From positions 1-64,000 of the forward strand of contig JAHQIW010001246.1 in the NCBI GenBank assembly GCA_019055375.1: 64,000 bases of DNA, read 5' to 3'. The notes beneath the pieces are model-generated. The model ran no database searches. It saw nothing but the letters and a program-made list of their open reading frames with translations, and was not told the origin of the DNA. Below are positions 21,780 to 32,264 of the stretch, piece after piece (the stretch's first letter is position 1; the number at the start of each line of letters is the position of its first letter). The translations under genes and the position numbers were made by a program. This DNA is from Parelaphostrongylus tenuis (Eukaryota > Nematoda > Chromadorea > Rhabditida > Metastrongylidae).

Positions 21780-23996
21780 CTTGTCATTAATCGTCGAGTG
21801 ATTCGAGCGGGTACCAGCAGCACCTCCATTTTCCCTATCGCGTGCGAGATCAGCCAATGTCCTCTTTCTAAGGATCACTGAGCATCATATCTTTCTTCTA
21901 ACCTTTCGTGAAGAAATCGAACTCTCGGGTTGGTGGTCTTCCTGTAGGGAGATTGATATTCCGAGAATCCAGTCGGTAACGGCTCTCGTCCATCGGTTGT
22001 CGTTGAAGCACATCACGTGTCCGGCCACCATGTTTTCAATATCCTGACGTGTAAAACGGCGTCTACAATCCTCGATCTTTGTAACGTAAGTCGAAACTTC
22101 GAATCCTTTCTGTCATTTGCAAGATACGCGATACTTCTAGCGTCGACCCTTTGACTGCGTGTTCGAAAACGCCAAGCGATCATACATCCTACTAGGTAGC
22201 GACCAGGTTTCTGCTGCATACGTTTGGACAGGAATAATAGTCGAGTTGAAAAGATGGGCACGAAGTTGGATTTTCTTTGTCCTCTTCACTACATCTTCGA
22301 TGCACTTTGATGTTTCCCAAGCCGCTCATTTCCTCCTGTTCAACTCTAGAGCTAAGTCGTTAATCATGTTGATTTCGCGATCTAAATAGACATAACTCGA
22401 GTGATTGGAGATTTTCGTTCCTCTGAGTGTGAGTGGGGCATTCATAGCCCATCCGTTCCTCATGAACATCGTTTTCATTAGATTTAGGTAGAGGCCAATC
22501 TTCCCACAGGCCTTGTCGAAATCGGTCCGCATTCGTTCTGCTTGGCTGATGATTGGTATTATCAAGACAATATCATCAGCAAGGCAAAGATGGTTCAATT
22601 GCCGACCGTCAATTTTCGCTCCCATATCGTTCCATTCTAATGTTCGCATGACGTCTTTGAGGGTGGTTGTGAATAATTTTCGAAAATTGTATTGCCTTGT
22701 CGAACCACTCTTCTTACGTCGATAGTGATATTGTTGTGGAAGGGAGATATTTTGGTAATGAAATCTTTATAAAGCCCACGGAGAATCATTATCTAACGAG
22801 TGGAGACGTCCTGGTTATCCAGTGCCTTTACAACCACTTCTGTTTCTACTGAATTGAAGGCTTTCTTCAGATCGATGAAAGTGAGACTGAGCGGTATATT
22901 GCACTCCCTGAAACTTCAATGAGTCCTGAAATTGTGTGGATGTGGTCTATGGTACCAAATCCTTTTTGGGACCCTACTTGTTCGCATTGCTGTCCTTCGT
23001 CCAGTGTTCTGTTAATCCTGTTTAGGACTACTCGAGTGAAAAGTTTATAGACAACGGACAGTTTGCAGATTGGGCGATAATTGCCTATGTCGTGAAGATG
23101 TTACCTTTTTGAACAACAGCACGGTGGTTGCTGGTTTACCATTGAATAGGAATCTTGCATTCTGACGGGTAGCGAGGGAGAGCCGAGCCAGAGTTTTGAT
23201 GAGAACTGGCGATATAATTTTCAAGTGTTCTGGTCTAATCTTATCTGAACTTTGTGTTATTCTATCCTTCACCGACGATGTGGCGTGTCGGATTTCGGAA
23301 GGGAGAAGCGGCGGAATGACATATTCATCCTCTTACAATTTATATGACAGTAAGAGGACATGGCTAGCGAAGAGGTCCGGAAGTAGTGCTGGATAATTAT
23401 CTGCATTCCCTTTCTACAAGCTATAAGTGTTTCGTCAGGGCGTCGCAGTGCAATCGTCTTGGTCTTATAGTTGGCGGAGACTTGCTGGGCTTTGCGAATG
23501 CTCTTTCCAGCTTCCGCAGCTTCTGCCATAACTGCTGCTCTTCTCTCTTTGAGATCTTCTTTTGTCGCTTCTCTGCAGCGTTTCGCAAGTTCGGACGTAA
23601 GGTTTTGGTTGCCTGTAGCTCGTGCGATTCCACATTGACGTACCAGCTCGAGTGTCTGCGAAGACAAGCGTCTCTTCGTGACCTTAGGACTCTCGGCTTT
23701 TATAGCGCTAACGTGAAGATATTCAACAAGCTGGTCGTATCGTCGATGTTATCGACAGCGGTATCTTACAAAGAGCCAACTAATAATTTGAATAGATCCC
23801 ATTTTATGGTAGTTCTAGGACTTCGCTGGTTATTTAGCAGCTTTCTCTTCTTTTCGCGAAAAAAGGAACGTTGTGCGGAGGAGATCATTGATCCATATCG
23901 GTTCGACCGTGATCGCCCAATATGGGTTGTTAGCTGTTCAAATGAATCGATGTTCACGATGGGAGTGCTAGAGGTTTTCAAAACCTTCTTAATCAT
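21780..23996 (-). mobile_element. RTE-like non-LTR retrotransposon, 5'-truncated, frame-broken
   Basis: In minus-strand order it encodes the end of an APE-type endonuclease (RSPRTTIKWDLF, 23766-23996), a linker (TLELVRQCGIARATGNQNLTSEL...KEDLKERRAAVMAEAAEAGKS, 23269-23667), the start of the RT domain (KIRPEHLKIISPVLIKTLAR, 23045-23272), the palm with LADDIVLI (FADD in most relatives) near 22572-22600, and the C-terminal block AGHVMCFNDNRWTRAV near 22000. The endonuclease start is missing and several frameshifts separate the blocks, so it is inactive. The protein would have copied its RNA at nicked target DNA in the nucleus. Confidence 0.8.
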
Positions 23997-24486
23997 GCGA
24001 TCATTTGAGAGGAATATAAATCGATCAAATTATTACTGTATTATTATTATTGATACAACGGTTCCTCCGCTGCGAACTTTTTGCACTAATCCTTGTCATT
24101 AGAGTACTCGTTTTCTTAAGCGGCGTTGGTTGACAGGAACAGGCAACAATGACGATATCAAGAATTGTAACCCACTTTATTCATAAACCATGCTGGCGCG
24201 GGGTAACGTGGTAGTGTGGTCGTGCGGTATCTCGAGAAACGACGTGATAAATGAAGCATTGGTTCACCTTCATCCCCACCTTTTTTTTGGAGTATAAGTT
24301 TTGATAACTTTGTGTTTTGTTGATTTAAGCATCAATATAATATTTTGTTGTCAATGCTAGTAAGTTTGTTAAATTTTTTTTCAAATTTTGTGTCCATTTC
24401 GGGTGAGTAAGAATTTGTTTTAAATCATCTCTCAATTTTCAGTTCTCTTGTAAAAATTCACGTATTGCATCAGTTGAGTTGCACAT

Positions 24487-25390
24487 GACGGTAATGACAA
24501 CGGCTGACACTGTTCCAAAATCAGCTGGTTTCAAACCACCAAGTGTCCACAGCCGTAAATAGTTAAAAGAGACTAGAGGGATTTAAGACCGTCCTCGAAA
24601 AAGTCATTAACCACCTCGTCTACTACGGAAAACATTTAGAAGATTTGTTATCAGATTCAACGAGATCCGTAGCGTCCGATGCGCAAGATGGCTTGGGAAG
24701 TTCGGGATTAGCAAGTGGAGCGTCCGAAACACTGTCAAACATAAGCCAAAGCTGAGCAGCTACAAGACCGCTCGTGCTCACTTCCTGGATGAGAGGTTAT
24801 AAGAAGAAAGGATTTCTAAGGTGCACCGGATGATTTATTTTTCCGAGTTCTGTGAAACGTCAAAATCAACTCAGCCACCTATCAGCAGTAAATTTTATTT
24901 ACTCACAAGTGGCGTTCGATAAATTTCCGTCTCAGCGAGGTTGGGCTTCTGTGCATTCGGCCCTCTCAACGATTGCCATATGTCAAGAGTTGTTTTCAGA
25001 CCCGTTTGGGGCAGGGACACTCAACCGTCAAAGGCTCTGGATCTCGAACCAGTGGTTACTGCGTGGCTTGCACTAAAGGAAAAAAGTTCGGCTTCTCGCT
25101 GCACTATGATGTACGCGCATAAGACGGTTTTGATACGCGTTTTGGTCGAAACAGTGGAAATGTGTGCGAAGATTGTCCAAATTTTTCAGAAAAGGCTTCG
25201 CAAATGTATAAAGGCTAAAATAGGCAACTTTGAGAAATTGTTATAAACTTTTTGTTTGTTGTTATAAGTGTTGATCTAACAAATGTGAATATTACATCGT
25301 CTGTATGAACTCATTTATTTATGCAGTGTTTTTTTCCTGTTGAAGCATCCGAAAAAATTATGAGAACTTCTTACGCACCCTGTATATTAG
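24487..25390 (+). mobile_element. Tc1/mariner-type transposase remnant
   Basis: The plus strand shows KMAWKFGISKWSVRN-like and KLSSYKTARAHFLDERL (DNA-binding and linker part, 24660-24805), then jumps to a C-terminal part with KIVQIFQKRLRKCIKAKIGN and a TAA near 25245. The expected catalytic middle is largely missing and frames are interrupted. The right end, TTCTTACGCACCCTGTA at 25368-25384, has the form of a Tc1-like terminus at a TA site. A matching left terminus was not found. Confidence 0.6.
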
Positions 25391-25913
25391 TGATATCACA
25401 CCACTGCTAAGAGATCAATCAAAAAGAATTTTGTCGAAACCATGAATATTTTGTGCAAAATGGTACCACATACTGCTTACAATGCCAGTTCATCAAAAAG
25501 TGTCAACGAAATCTGGGCTATTGGTGTGCTTCAAAATTTGGAATCTCTAAAACATAGTTGGGCTGGTCTTGTTCTATCTTTTGTTTTATGAGTAATGACT
25601 CTATATACCATCGCTTATTCTGTATTACGAACGAATTATTAGTGTAATCTAGCCAGAACGATGGACTTGACCCCTAAAGACATTTCATATGCCACAGATC
25701 CAGCCGTCGTAACATATTCACATATTCACATAACTGTGGTTTGAGATCGTCGTCATTTATCTAAATTGAGAACATTTCAGCATTGAAATCTTCACAAAAC
25801 CTTCTATAAAAATTCAGAAGCAATCACATCGTTCAAATTTATAGCATATAACTGTAACAAATGATACTCAAATTAGGACGTTAACATATCATCTTAATAC
25901 CAGTGACATTCCT
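25391..25913. other. Gene-less region downstream of FAH
   Basis: Would hold the FAH 3' untranslated region. I see no clear polyadenylation signal and no other feature. Confidence 0.4.
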
Positions 25914-25997
25914 CTACAGAGCCGGCAGCACTTTTCCACGACACTCGCCGAAGCCGATCCGAACACCGTCTTTCTCACAGACTCCGATAAGACTCAC
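25914..25997 (-). CDS. fah-1: FAH exon 10 (terminal)
   Basis: TTGTTTCAG acceptor, 27 codons then TAG. Encodes [18 protein letters not shown] then CRGKVLPAL, the conserved C-terminus. Intact and separated from exon 9 by a 1.86-kb intron mostly occupied by a duplicated repeat block. Confidence 0.9.
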   Translation of the reverse strand: MSLIGVCEKDGVRIGFGECRGKVLPAL

Positions 25998-26369
25998 CTG
26001 AAACAATCCTAACTCAGTGTTAAAAAAACCTTTTTTCTGCATGAACCGGTTTCAGATTTATTTTGTGGATACCACCACCTGTAATCGATTGGTTTTTTCA
26101 CACTCAGCCTCTACAAAAGTCTACGGATATGTCGCGTGTTGTTTCGTTGCTTTTCCAAAACTTCGTCTTCCTTGTCAATGTCCTAGAATGCTGCTGGTCA
26201 AGTCGATTCTCATTACTATCTTAGAGTTAACTTTTCGTCATTCCAAATAGCTAAGACTTGTGCGTGTCGCGCAACCGAAATTCAATCGCCTCGAAAAGAA
26301 ATCACTCGTATCTTTTCGAACCAATTCTGTTCAGATTCTACTGCCAATTAGAACAACGAAATTTACTAT

Positions 26370-27710
26370 GAAGGGAACATGTTTCAAACTGAAATCGCAG
26401 TATAATCATTCAAACGCATTGAACTCATATATTGTATAAATGCTCTTGAGAGCAGAATCGGATTTTAACAACAACAAACAATGGCAAATGTTTATGGGAT
26501 TTGTATCTCGCACGCAAACTCGTTCAAAAATCTACAGTGCGGTAAAGCTTATTAGACTAACGTCTAGAGAAGCTATTCACACCTCAGTACCTAGGAAGTT
26601 ATCCACATCTGATTCCTGCCAAAGACCGGAAGATTAGAGATTTTCATTATTACACCCTCAACAAAACGCAGTAGGTTAGATTATGATGGTCTACTATGCT
26701 ATGGCTATCAAACATGAAAAGCCTTGAGTGTCCAGAACACACTGGATTTCTGTGATAAGAGAAAAGGTAAAGACCTAATAATTTCTTCGCGGGTAGTTAG
26801 ATGGTCAATAGGATGTCAGGTGCTACTTATCTCAGATTTGTCTCAGAACTATTTCGAGAGTACTGCTCACGCAGCTTGATAGTGAGCCTCACAGTGATCA
26901 AATTACACCCAAACATTATTGATATTAAGTTGTATTACAAGATCTTCTGGCGAAATATAGCGGAAGGTTATAATACTGCATTCGAATCAGTCTTTTCCAA
27001 ACTGTTAATTCAGTTTTCATTGTTGCCTTGAAGATTTAGGAAGACATTGGACGAGAAGTAGAGGCGTTTTCTCTGATACCTAGTTCTATCATGAAGTATA
27101 CACTTGTTAAAGAAGATCCGAAGGACAACTTACTGTTCAAGTATCCGACATCTTAGCGATGACAGACATCACTTCCAGTAAACATGTTGCCTTCCAACCT
27201 CAGACTAATACATTTCAACACGTAGGAACTTTTACTAGGTAAAATGAAGACGTGATTAAGAATTATAAACAAGATAAACAACTTTAATTAGTTTAGCACT
27301 ATGAAACATCAATTGCGTAGAGGTTATAAGCTAATTTTTCGCTTTTCTCGAGCAGGTAGCGAACGAATAGGCGGTATTTCAAACAACAAGAGGTGATTAT
27401 GCATAGTAGTTAATGTTTTCGGCTGTCACGAATGTAATGAGAATTTTAGAGAACTTAGTCACCGTCTTGAATTATGTTACGATTCTAGTTTCAACTATAT
27501 TGGCGATATCTTTGTGCTTGCTATGCTCCCAAGTCTTCAAAATAAAAGTATCTGCATTATCGAAAGACTGTTAAATGTATTGAAGTGGTATGAAACATTC
27601 ATGGGACATGTATGGAGACATCGTGTTTATGCGAAACAAAGCGTTGCCTCTTTTCCTCAGTGAGATTGAAGATCCCTATGTCACTTTCAAGACGTTATGA
27701 CTATCATGTA
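26370..27710. repeat. Duplicated non-coding block (partner 51860-53145)
   Basis: Matches 51860-53145 collinearly with moderate divergence. Anchors: ATGTTTCAAACTGAA, GTATCTCGCACGC-AACTCG, GACGAGAAG-AGAGGCGTTT, TTTCTCGAGCAG, and the ACGTTATGACTAT end. No conserved protein frame. It fills the last FAH intron, so at this locus it was probably tolerated as an intronic insertion or is an old part of the gene that was copied out. Confidence 0.7.
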
Positions 27711-27860
27711 TCTTGCATACTGAGTAAGCCGCGGTTGATTCAGAACGACTATCTACTTTTGAAGTGTCAATAGCAACACAGAGGCCCGCAATCCTTTTTC
27801 AGACTTCCAACTCCATTAGAATGCGTTTTTCCAGCTTTGAAAGCCGTAAAATATCTTCAC

Positions 27861-27962
27861 CTCATCTCCATCTTGCAAAAATTTTCGCGTTTGATTGCCA
27901 ACCGGCACGGTCTTTGACCCTCGCCATGACAGCTCCAACATCGAGCCATATGCTCCTTCCTC
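27861..27962 (-). CDS. fah-1: FAH exon 9: SMLELSWRG block
   Basis: TTTTATTAG acceptor, 34 codons, GAG|GTGAAG donor in phase 0. Encodes [19 protein letters not shown] then [13 protein letters not shown]. Intact. Confidence 0.9.
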
Positions 27963-28349
27963 CTAATAAAAGAAGGGATTTAGAAATAAATTCACAGCAG
28001 AAGCTAATGATTAAGCTCAATTTGTTCAAAATTAGTGAATAACACGACGAGAAATTGTATAAATACACTGCCCGAATGTTTTTTTTTGTGGGTGCGTGTT
28101 ATGCTACTTATTTTAGATCTCGCCCCTAATTCTAAGATGGACGCTAAAAGGAAATCTAAGCTGTAGAAAATAATCAATCGAGTATTCTGTTTTTGGTAAG
28201 TGAAGCGTACAATGATGACATACTAATACCTGTTCCTTATTTTCTATGAGATGTCAAAGTGCACTTTAGAACTATACTTTCACATAGTGGCAGTCTTCCC
28301 AACGTAGCACTAATGGTAGGCATAACAATGAAATCTGATAACATATTCT

Positions 28350-28560
28350 GAGTCTTTCATGAGGCTTGTTATGGCACTTACACAGTGCATTAATACACGT
28401 GCTTCGGCATTACATCTTCGTCAGTTGCACGCTGCCTTTCGGTTCAGTCAGTTCTTTGCAGGGAGATATGCCCTACATGGAGGACCGACGTCGAAATATT
28501 TATACTTGCCGTTTGAAGAGAAAACCACTTAACGGCCAGTGTTGTACAGTTCGATTACTT
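28350..28560 (+). repeat. Family A copy in FAH intron
   Basis: GGCACTTACACAGTGCATTA, CACGTGCTTCGGCATTACAT and CTTCGTCAGTTGCAC define the family core, here in the GGCACTTAnACnGTG variant also seen at 36655, 43310 and 55270. Confidence 0.55.
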
Positions 28561-28786
28561 GTGGCTGCTACAACGCATTTTGTTTTCCTGTCAAAACGTA
28601 TTTTTGAGCGAGGTCTCGAAAACAGTTGAAAAAAGTATGGCAAACAATATACATATCCAAGATTGACAATAACATATTGAAGATTACTTTATCTCCACAT
28701 TTGTAAGAGATTACGTGCATCGCTCGAAATCATTTGTCACTAAGCACTAAGTAGCGATAATTCCTGTGTTTCAAAATAAAACTCAC

Positions 28787-28888
28787 AGGTCCTGACACAG
28801 TACCCGATCCCATAAGGTCACCTGGTTTCACATTGCACCCGTTCACGGTATGATGAGCTAGTTGTTGCTTCATGGTCCAGTACATGTG
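28787..28888 (-). CDS. fah-1: FAH exon 8: HMYWTMKQQ block
   Basis: ATTTCAG acceptor, 34 codons, GTGAGT donor. Encodes [18 protein letters not shown] then [16 protein letters not shown], including the substrate-binding Thr of SGTVSGP. Intact. Confidence 0.95.
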
Positions 28889-29212
28889 CTGAAATATAAT
28901 CGCTCATAAGCACAGATAATGGCATCAGCCATTTTATCAGAAGTGTATTTATTCGAAGTTCCACATAGGAAATTTGAAACAAGGAGTGTCTGAGTACTAA
29001 GACCCAAAATTTCGTTAATCAAAGAGTACTCTATGCAATCATCAACAGTATTTCCATTTGATATAATCGCTCACCAATGGTCCTTACCTGCTCGACTAGC
29101 ACAACACCTCAATATGTTCCCATGAGGTCAATTACTTTCACTATTTTTGACAGAAACAAGCCAGAATAGGTCTTTGAGCTCTCATGCTGCATAGGCTCTC
29201 TCTTAGCAAGGT

Positions 29213-29218
29213 TTCAGA
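29213..29218 (+). promoter_or_regulatory. Candidate spliced-leader acceptor TTTCAG
   Basis: TTTCAG three bases upstream of an ATG (29222) is the canonical nematode trans-splice acceptor layout. It supports the start chosen for the nested gene. Confidence 0.45.
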
Positions 29219-29221
29219 CAA

Positions 29222-29677
29222 ATGTCAAACTCCCGAGCATCTGCGACCCAACCGTTGTGGAAGAGGAATTTGCCCCGTACAAATTGTGATTCAACGCCCA
29301 GCCAATACGAAGCTGTGAAAATGCAGTGGTTTTATCGCAATTTACCGCATACGTACCGGAAATATTTCGCCTTTCAGGTATTAAAAGTGATATGCTAGTT
29401 CATAGTGAACTCTATTAACTAAACTTATAACTATTAAATGCAGAATTTCGGAAAGGAGGTTTTCCTTAGAAAGTGAAATTCTGACTTGCTGCTACCTAAA
29501 TAACGTATTTATTCGCGTTCTTCTTGGTCAAGACTCGTATTTCGGACGTTCAGGAGATTGCGTTGCTGAACAGCAGTGGTCCGCTGATACCTGCGGCTGG
29601 TACGTTTAATTTGAAACTACGAATTTCTAATTTTAGTCCCTATTTTCAATGGTTTGATCTCTGAGCAACTTTTGTGA
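29222..29677 (+). CDS. Candidate small nested gene, three exons, unknown function
   Basis: Exons 29222-29377, 29554-29599 and 29637-29677 on the plus strand, inside the FAH intron between exons 7 and 8. Exon 1 starts at an ATG just after TTTCAG and ends CAG|GTATTA in phase 0; exon 2 is bounded by GTTCAG and G|GTACGT; exon 3 by ATTTTAG and a TGA. Phases agree, giving 80 residues with no internal stop. Segments include QYEAVKMQWFYRNLPHTYRK, EIALLNSSGPLIPAA and a hydrophobic C-terminus VPIFNGLISEQLL. Basic N-terminal part, no signal peptide. I do not recognise the family; function is unknown. The splice model is short enough that chance is possible. Confidence 0.45.
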
Positions 29678-29873
29678 GCAGGACGTTTTGCAAAGATTGT
29701 AATATAGTCAATAGAAAATTATCAATTCTTGTAAAAAGTCAGCACAAGTTCCTTGATTCTAATCATTATTGTCAATCACTAGCGATACTTCGCCTAATAA
29801 TGAAAATGAGTACACAAAAAATAACCTCATGGCTTTGAGAAGATCCCGAAAAAGTTTAGTAAGTGGAGTTTAC

Positions 29874-29992
29874 CTTGAAGTTGGTTTTGCATACAGAATG
29901 TCGGAGCCGCCTTCTGGCTTGATTGTCACTTCGGGACTGATATCTGGAGTGAATGGATCCGAGTGTTCCAAATACTGGAGAGGCGCCGGATC
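29874..29992 (-). CDS. fah-1: FAH exon 7: one-base deletion
   Basis: TTCTAG acceptor, TTCAAG|GTAAAC donor. Encodes DPAPLQYLEHSDPFTPDIS then EVTIKPEGGS. One base is then missing near 29900-29903, before HSVCKTNFK. The length is 119 where phase 0/0 requires 120. Unlike the other indels it is not in an obvious homopolymer. Confidence 0.8.
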
Positions 29993-30254
29993 CTAGAATT
30001 TCTCACATTTTTTCAACTATTCATGATAGAGGTTCTGCACTCTCTCTGATCTGGGAACAATCCCGATCATATATTTTGAGTTTGATACATTCAAAAGGTG
30101 GAAAAATTCAACAGAATTCCAAGTTTCATATGTCGAAAATGAGGCATCGTCGCAATTGTGCTTAATATACATACTATCCATCGGTAGCACTGAACCATAA
30201 AAGAATGTTCTTTTATTATAATTCCATAAAGATGTAAGCCTTGAACTTGCTCAC

Positions 30255-30384
30255 CTGATTAGGATTAGCCACCATAAAAGGTCGCAGTGCTTCTATCGAC
30301 ACCACCTACGGTGAAATAGTTGTGCCAAATGACTTGCCCAAGAACGACCTAGCGGTACATATTCCCATGCTTGAATATCACGCG
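30255..30384 (-). CDS. fah-1: FAH exon 6: one-base deletion and amber codon
   Basis: TTTCAG acceptor, GTGAGC donor. ARDIQAWEYVPLG is intact, then one base is missing (at 30346/30347, a C in the sense CC). With it restored the frame reads FLGKSFGTTISP, TAG (30306-30308), VVSIEALRPFMVANPNQ. The expected residue at TAG is Trp (TGG). The length is 130 where flanking phases require 131. The lesion precedes the catalytic Lys of LGKSFG. Confidence 0.85.
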
Positions 30385-31073
30385 CTGAAATATCACTTGT
30401 CGGCTCAATTTTCACGATTTTCGCAATTTTTATTAGTACAATCTTGCCAAAAAGTACATCATATTTCGTAAGTAGACGAATAGAGAGTAGGTATTGGCTA
30501 GTCTATGAGCTACTGGGAGAAAAAAAGCAACGCGACATGTAGTATTACTTTTGATATTATTTTTCTCTTCCTTTTCACTGGAAACAACGTCATGTTAATA
30601 GACACGACAGCTGAGTTTGATGAAAGGTAAAACTTGTCCAAAAATTTCTTCGTTTTCCAAGGACATAAAAGTAATCGCTAACATGATCTCGGCCAATGTT
30701 TTTCGTATAATTATTAACTGTTTTTCGGAAATTGGCATATTGGTTTGGTACATCATAAATGTGAGGGCAGAAATTTTTTTCCCAGCTAATCCGTATTCTG
30801 GTACGCGAATTCCACATATTAAAAGTTCATGATGATGAAAACGATTTAAAAGAGATTTCTTTTACATATAATTACAAAAGTAACACGTTCACAAACATCT
30901 ATACGCTTGCCTCAGGACTCTCCCTAGATATGCACCATCAGCAGTCTCAAAATTATCTACTTGTAGCACTTGATATGCCTAGTCATTTTTACACCTTTTA
31001 ATCGATCGTGTGAAAATTATTTAGTTGTATAAATATTCTGATTAAAAAAGGACAGGATATAGATATTACCAAC

Positions 31074-31229
31074 CACTCCAGTCATTCATCAATACGACGC
31101 CAAAAATGTGCTCCTCGGTTTTTTCAATTGGTATTGGTTGACCGAGTTCTGTAGCCGGACCTCCGACAAAGAACGCCATCTCCAGTTCGAAGTCCAGTAA
31201 TTTAGAAGGTCCGTAAGACGGCTCGTTGG
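31074..31229 (-). CDS. fah-1: FAH exon: metal-binding ELE and NDW
   Basis: TTTTTAG acceptor, 156 bases in phase 1/1, donor GTTGGT. Encodes [18 protein letters not shown] and [14 protein letters not shown]. The two Glu and the Asp correspond to family metal ligands. Intact. Confidence 0.9.
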
Positions 31230-31389
31230 CTAAAAATATTTTTCTAACGAGTAAATTTGATTAACAAATCTGTACAGCTAGTTTCTAATACCCACATATT
31301 TAACGTCGACATGTATAATCAATATTTTGTATCTTGTTTTAATCATGAATTCCCACGAGGTTTGTATGAAACTTTTAGTTGAGTGACAG

Positions 31390-31780
31390 TTGCCTTAGTC
31401 TTCATCTGGGCTGCATTGATTCAAAAACACAGCCAATCGTTCTTGCGATGTCAGTCGTCGTTGTCGTGTTTGAGCTGGCTCTAGGAATGTGCTGCTTCAT
31501 TTATGTCAGCCAGTAAACGCCGACTTTTGCACGATGCACCACCACTATGAAAACAGCTCAGCAGATGGCAGTAGATCAATAACCATCGACGTATAAGGGT
31601 CCGGCCTTGTATAAAAATTTCATTCCATCTACACTGCGCTTGAGAAAGTACAACTTAGATCGACTACGAAAACCCATTCGCAAAAAACACGGCTGTGAAC
31701 AATCTATCAAATCAGCGCGGCTCCGAAGAAAGCGAAGACGCTGAAATGTTAGGCGACTAATGAATTTCTTATCAACCTAG
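31390..31780. repeat. Repeat with GAAGACGAAGAC-type end in FAH intron
   Basis: Ends CCGAAGAAAGCGAAGACGCTG followed by AAATGTTAGGCGAC, paralleling 17025-17060. Same presumed family as 16410-17065; internal part unassigned. Confidence 0.35.
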
Positions 31781-32075
31781 TACAAGCTTAAGAAATACAA
31801 CAGGATATTGATTAATGGAACGAAGCTCAATCAAAGTTGGGTTCGAGAAATCTAGAGTAATTTTATTCTATATCTGTATCGTTTCATCGTCATCGACGTC
31901 TTCAGGATCGCCATAACTTTGGTAGAATGTACATAATTACGATTTGACTTTTATAGCTTATAAATTTGAAAGGCATCAAAGTACAGTTCATATAATTTGT
32001 CGATAATAGTCACTATAAGTAAAGTCAAAAATCAGATAAAAAATTGAAGCTTTTCATGAACATTGTAATTCTAAC

Positions 32076-32173
32076 CTCCCTCTGGCTTCACCTGTCCACT
32101 GGGTCTTCGGATAGGTGTTCCCGACGGCACAACTGAAGAAGCACGTCCATGGTAACCGACAGGAAGCCATTTC
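32076..32173 (-). CDS. fah-1: FAH exon: [11 protein letters not shown] block
   Basis: TGTTTAG acceptor; encodes [19 protein letters not shown] then [13 protein letters not shown]. Donor GTTAGA in phase 1, intact. The intron before it (32174-33418) holds a mariner-like element and a SINE. Confidence 0.9.
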
Positions 32174-32264
32174 CTAAACAGTGATCTACTTCAAAAGCTC
32201 AATTAACACATACACAGCAATAGGTATTGATCTGATTTAATCAATGCCGAGACTTTTGCTACAC

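Noticed and set aside
23386..24102. 238-codon plus-strand ORF as a gene
   Set aside because: It is the shadow of the minus-strand RTE-like linker and endonuclease coding sequence, and its composition is not protein-like.
27767..27860. Read-through of FAH exon 9 into a degenerate C-terminal tail
   Set aside because: A shifted frame gives a weak, similar-length tail ending at TGA, but a perfectly conserved terminal exon with a TTTCAG acceptor was found at 25914-25997, and exon 9 has a phase-matching GTGAAG donor.
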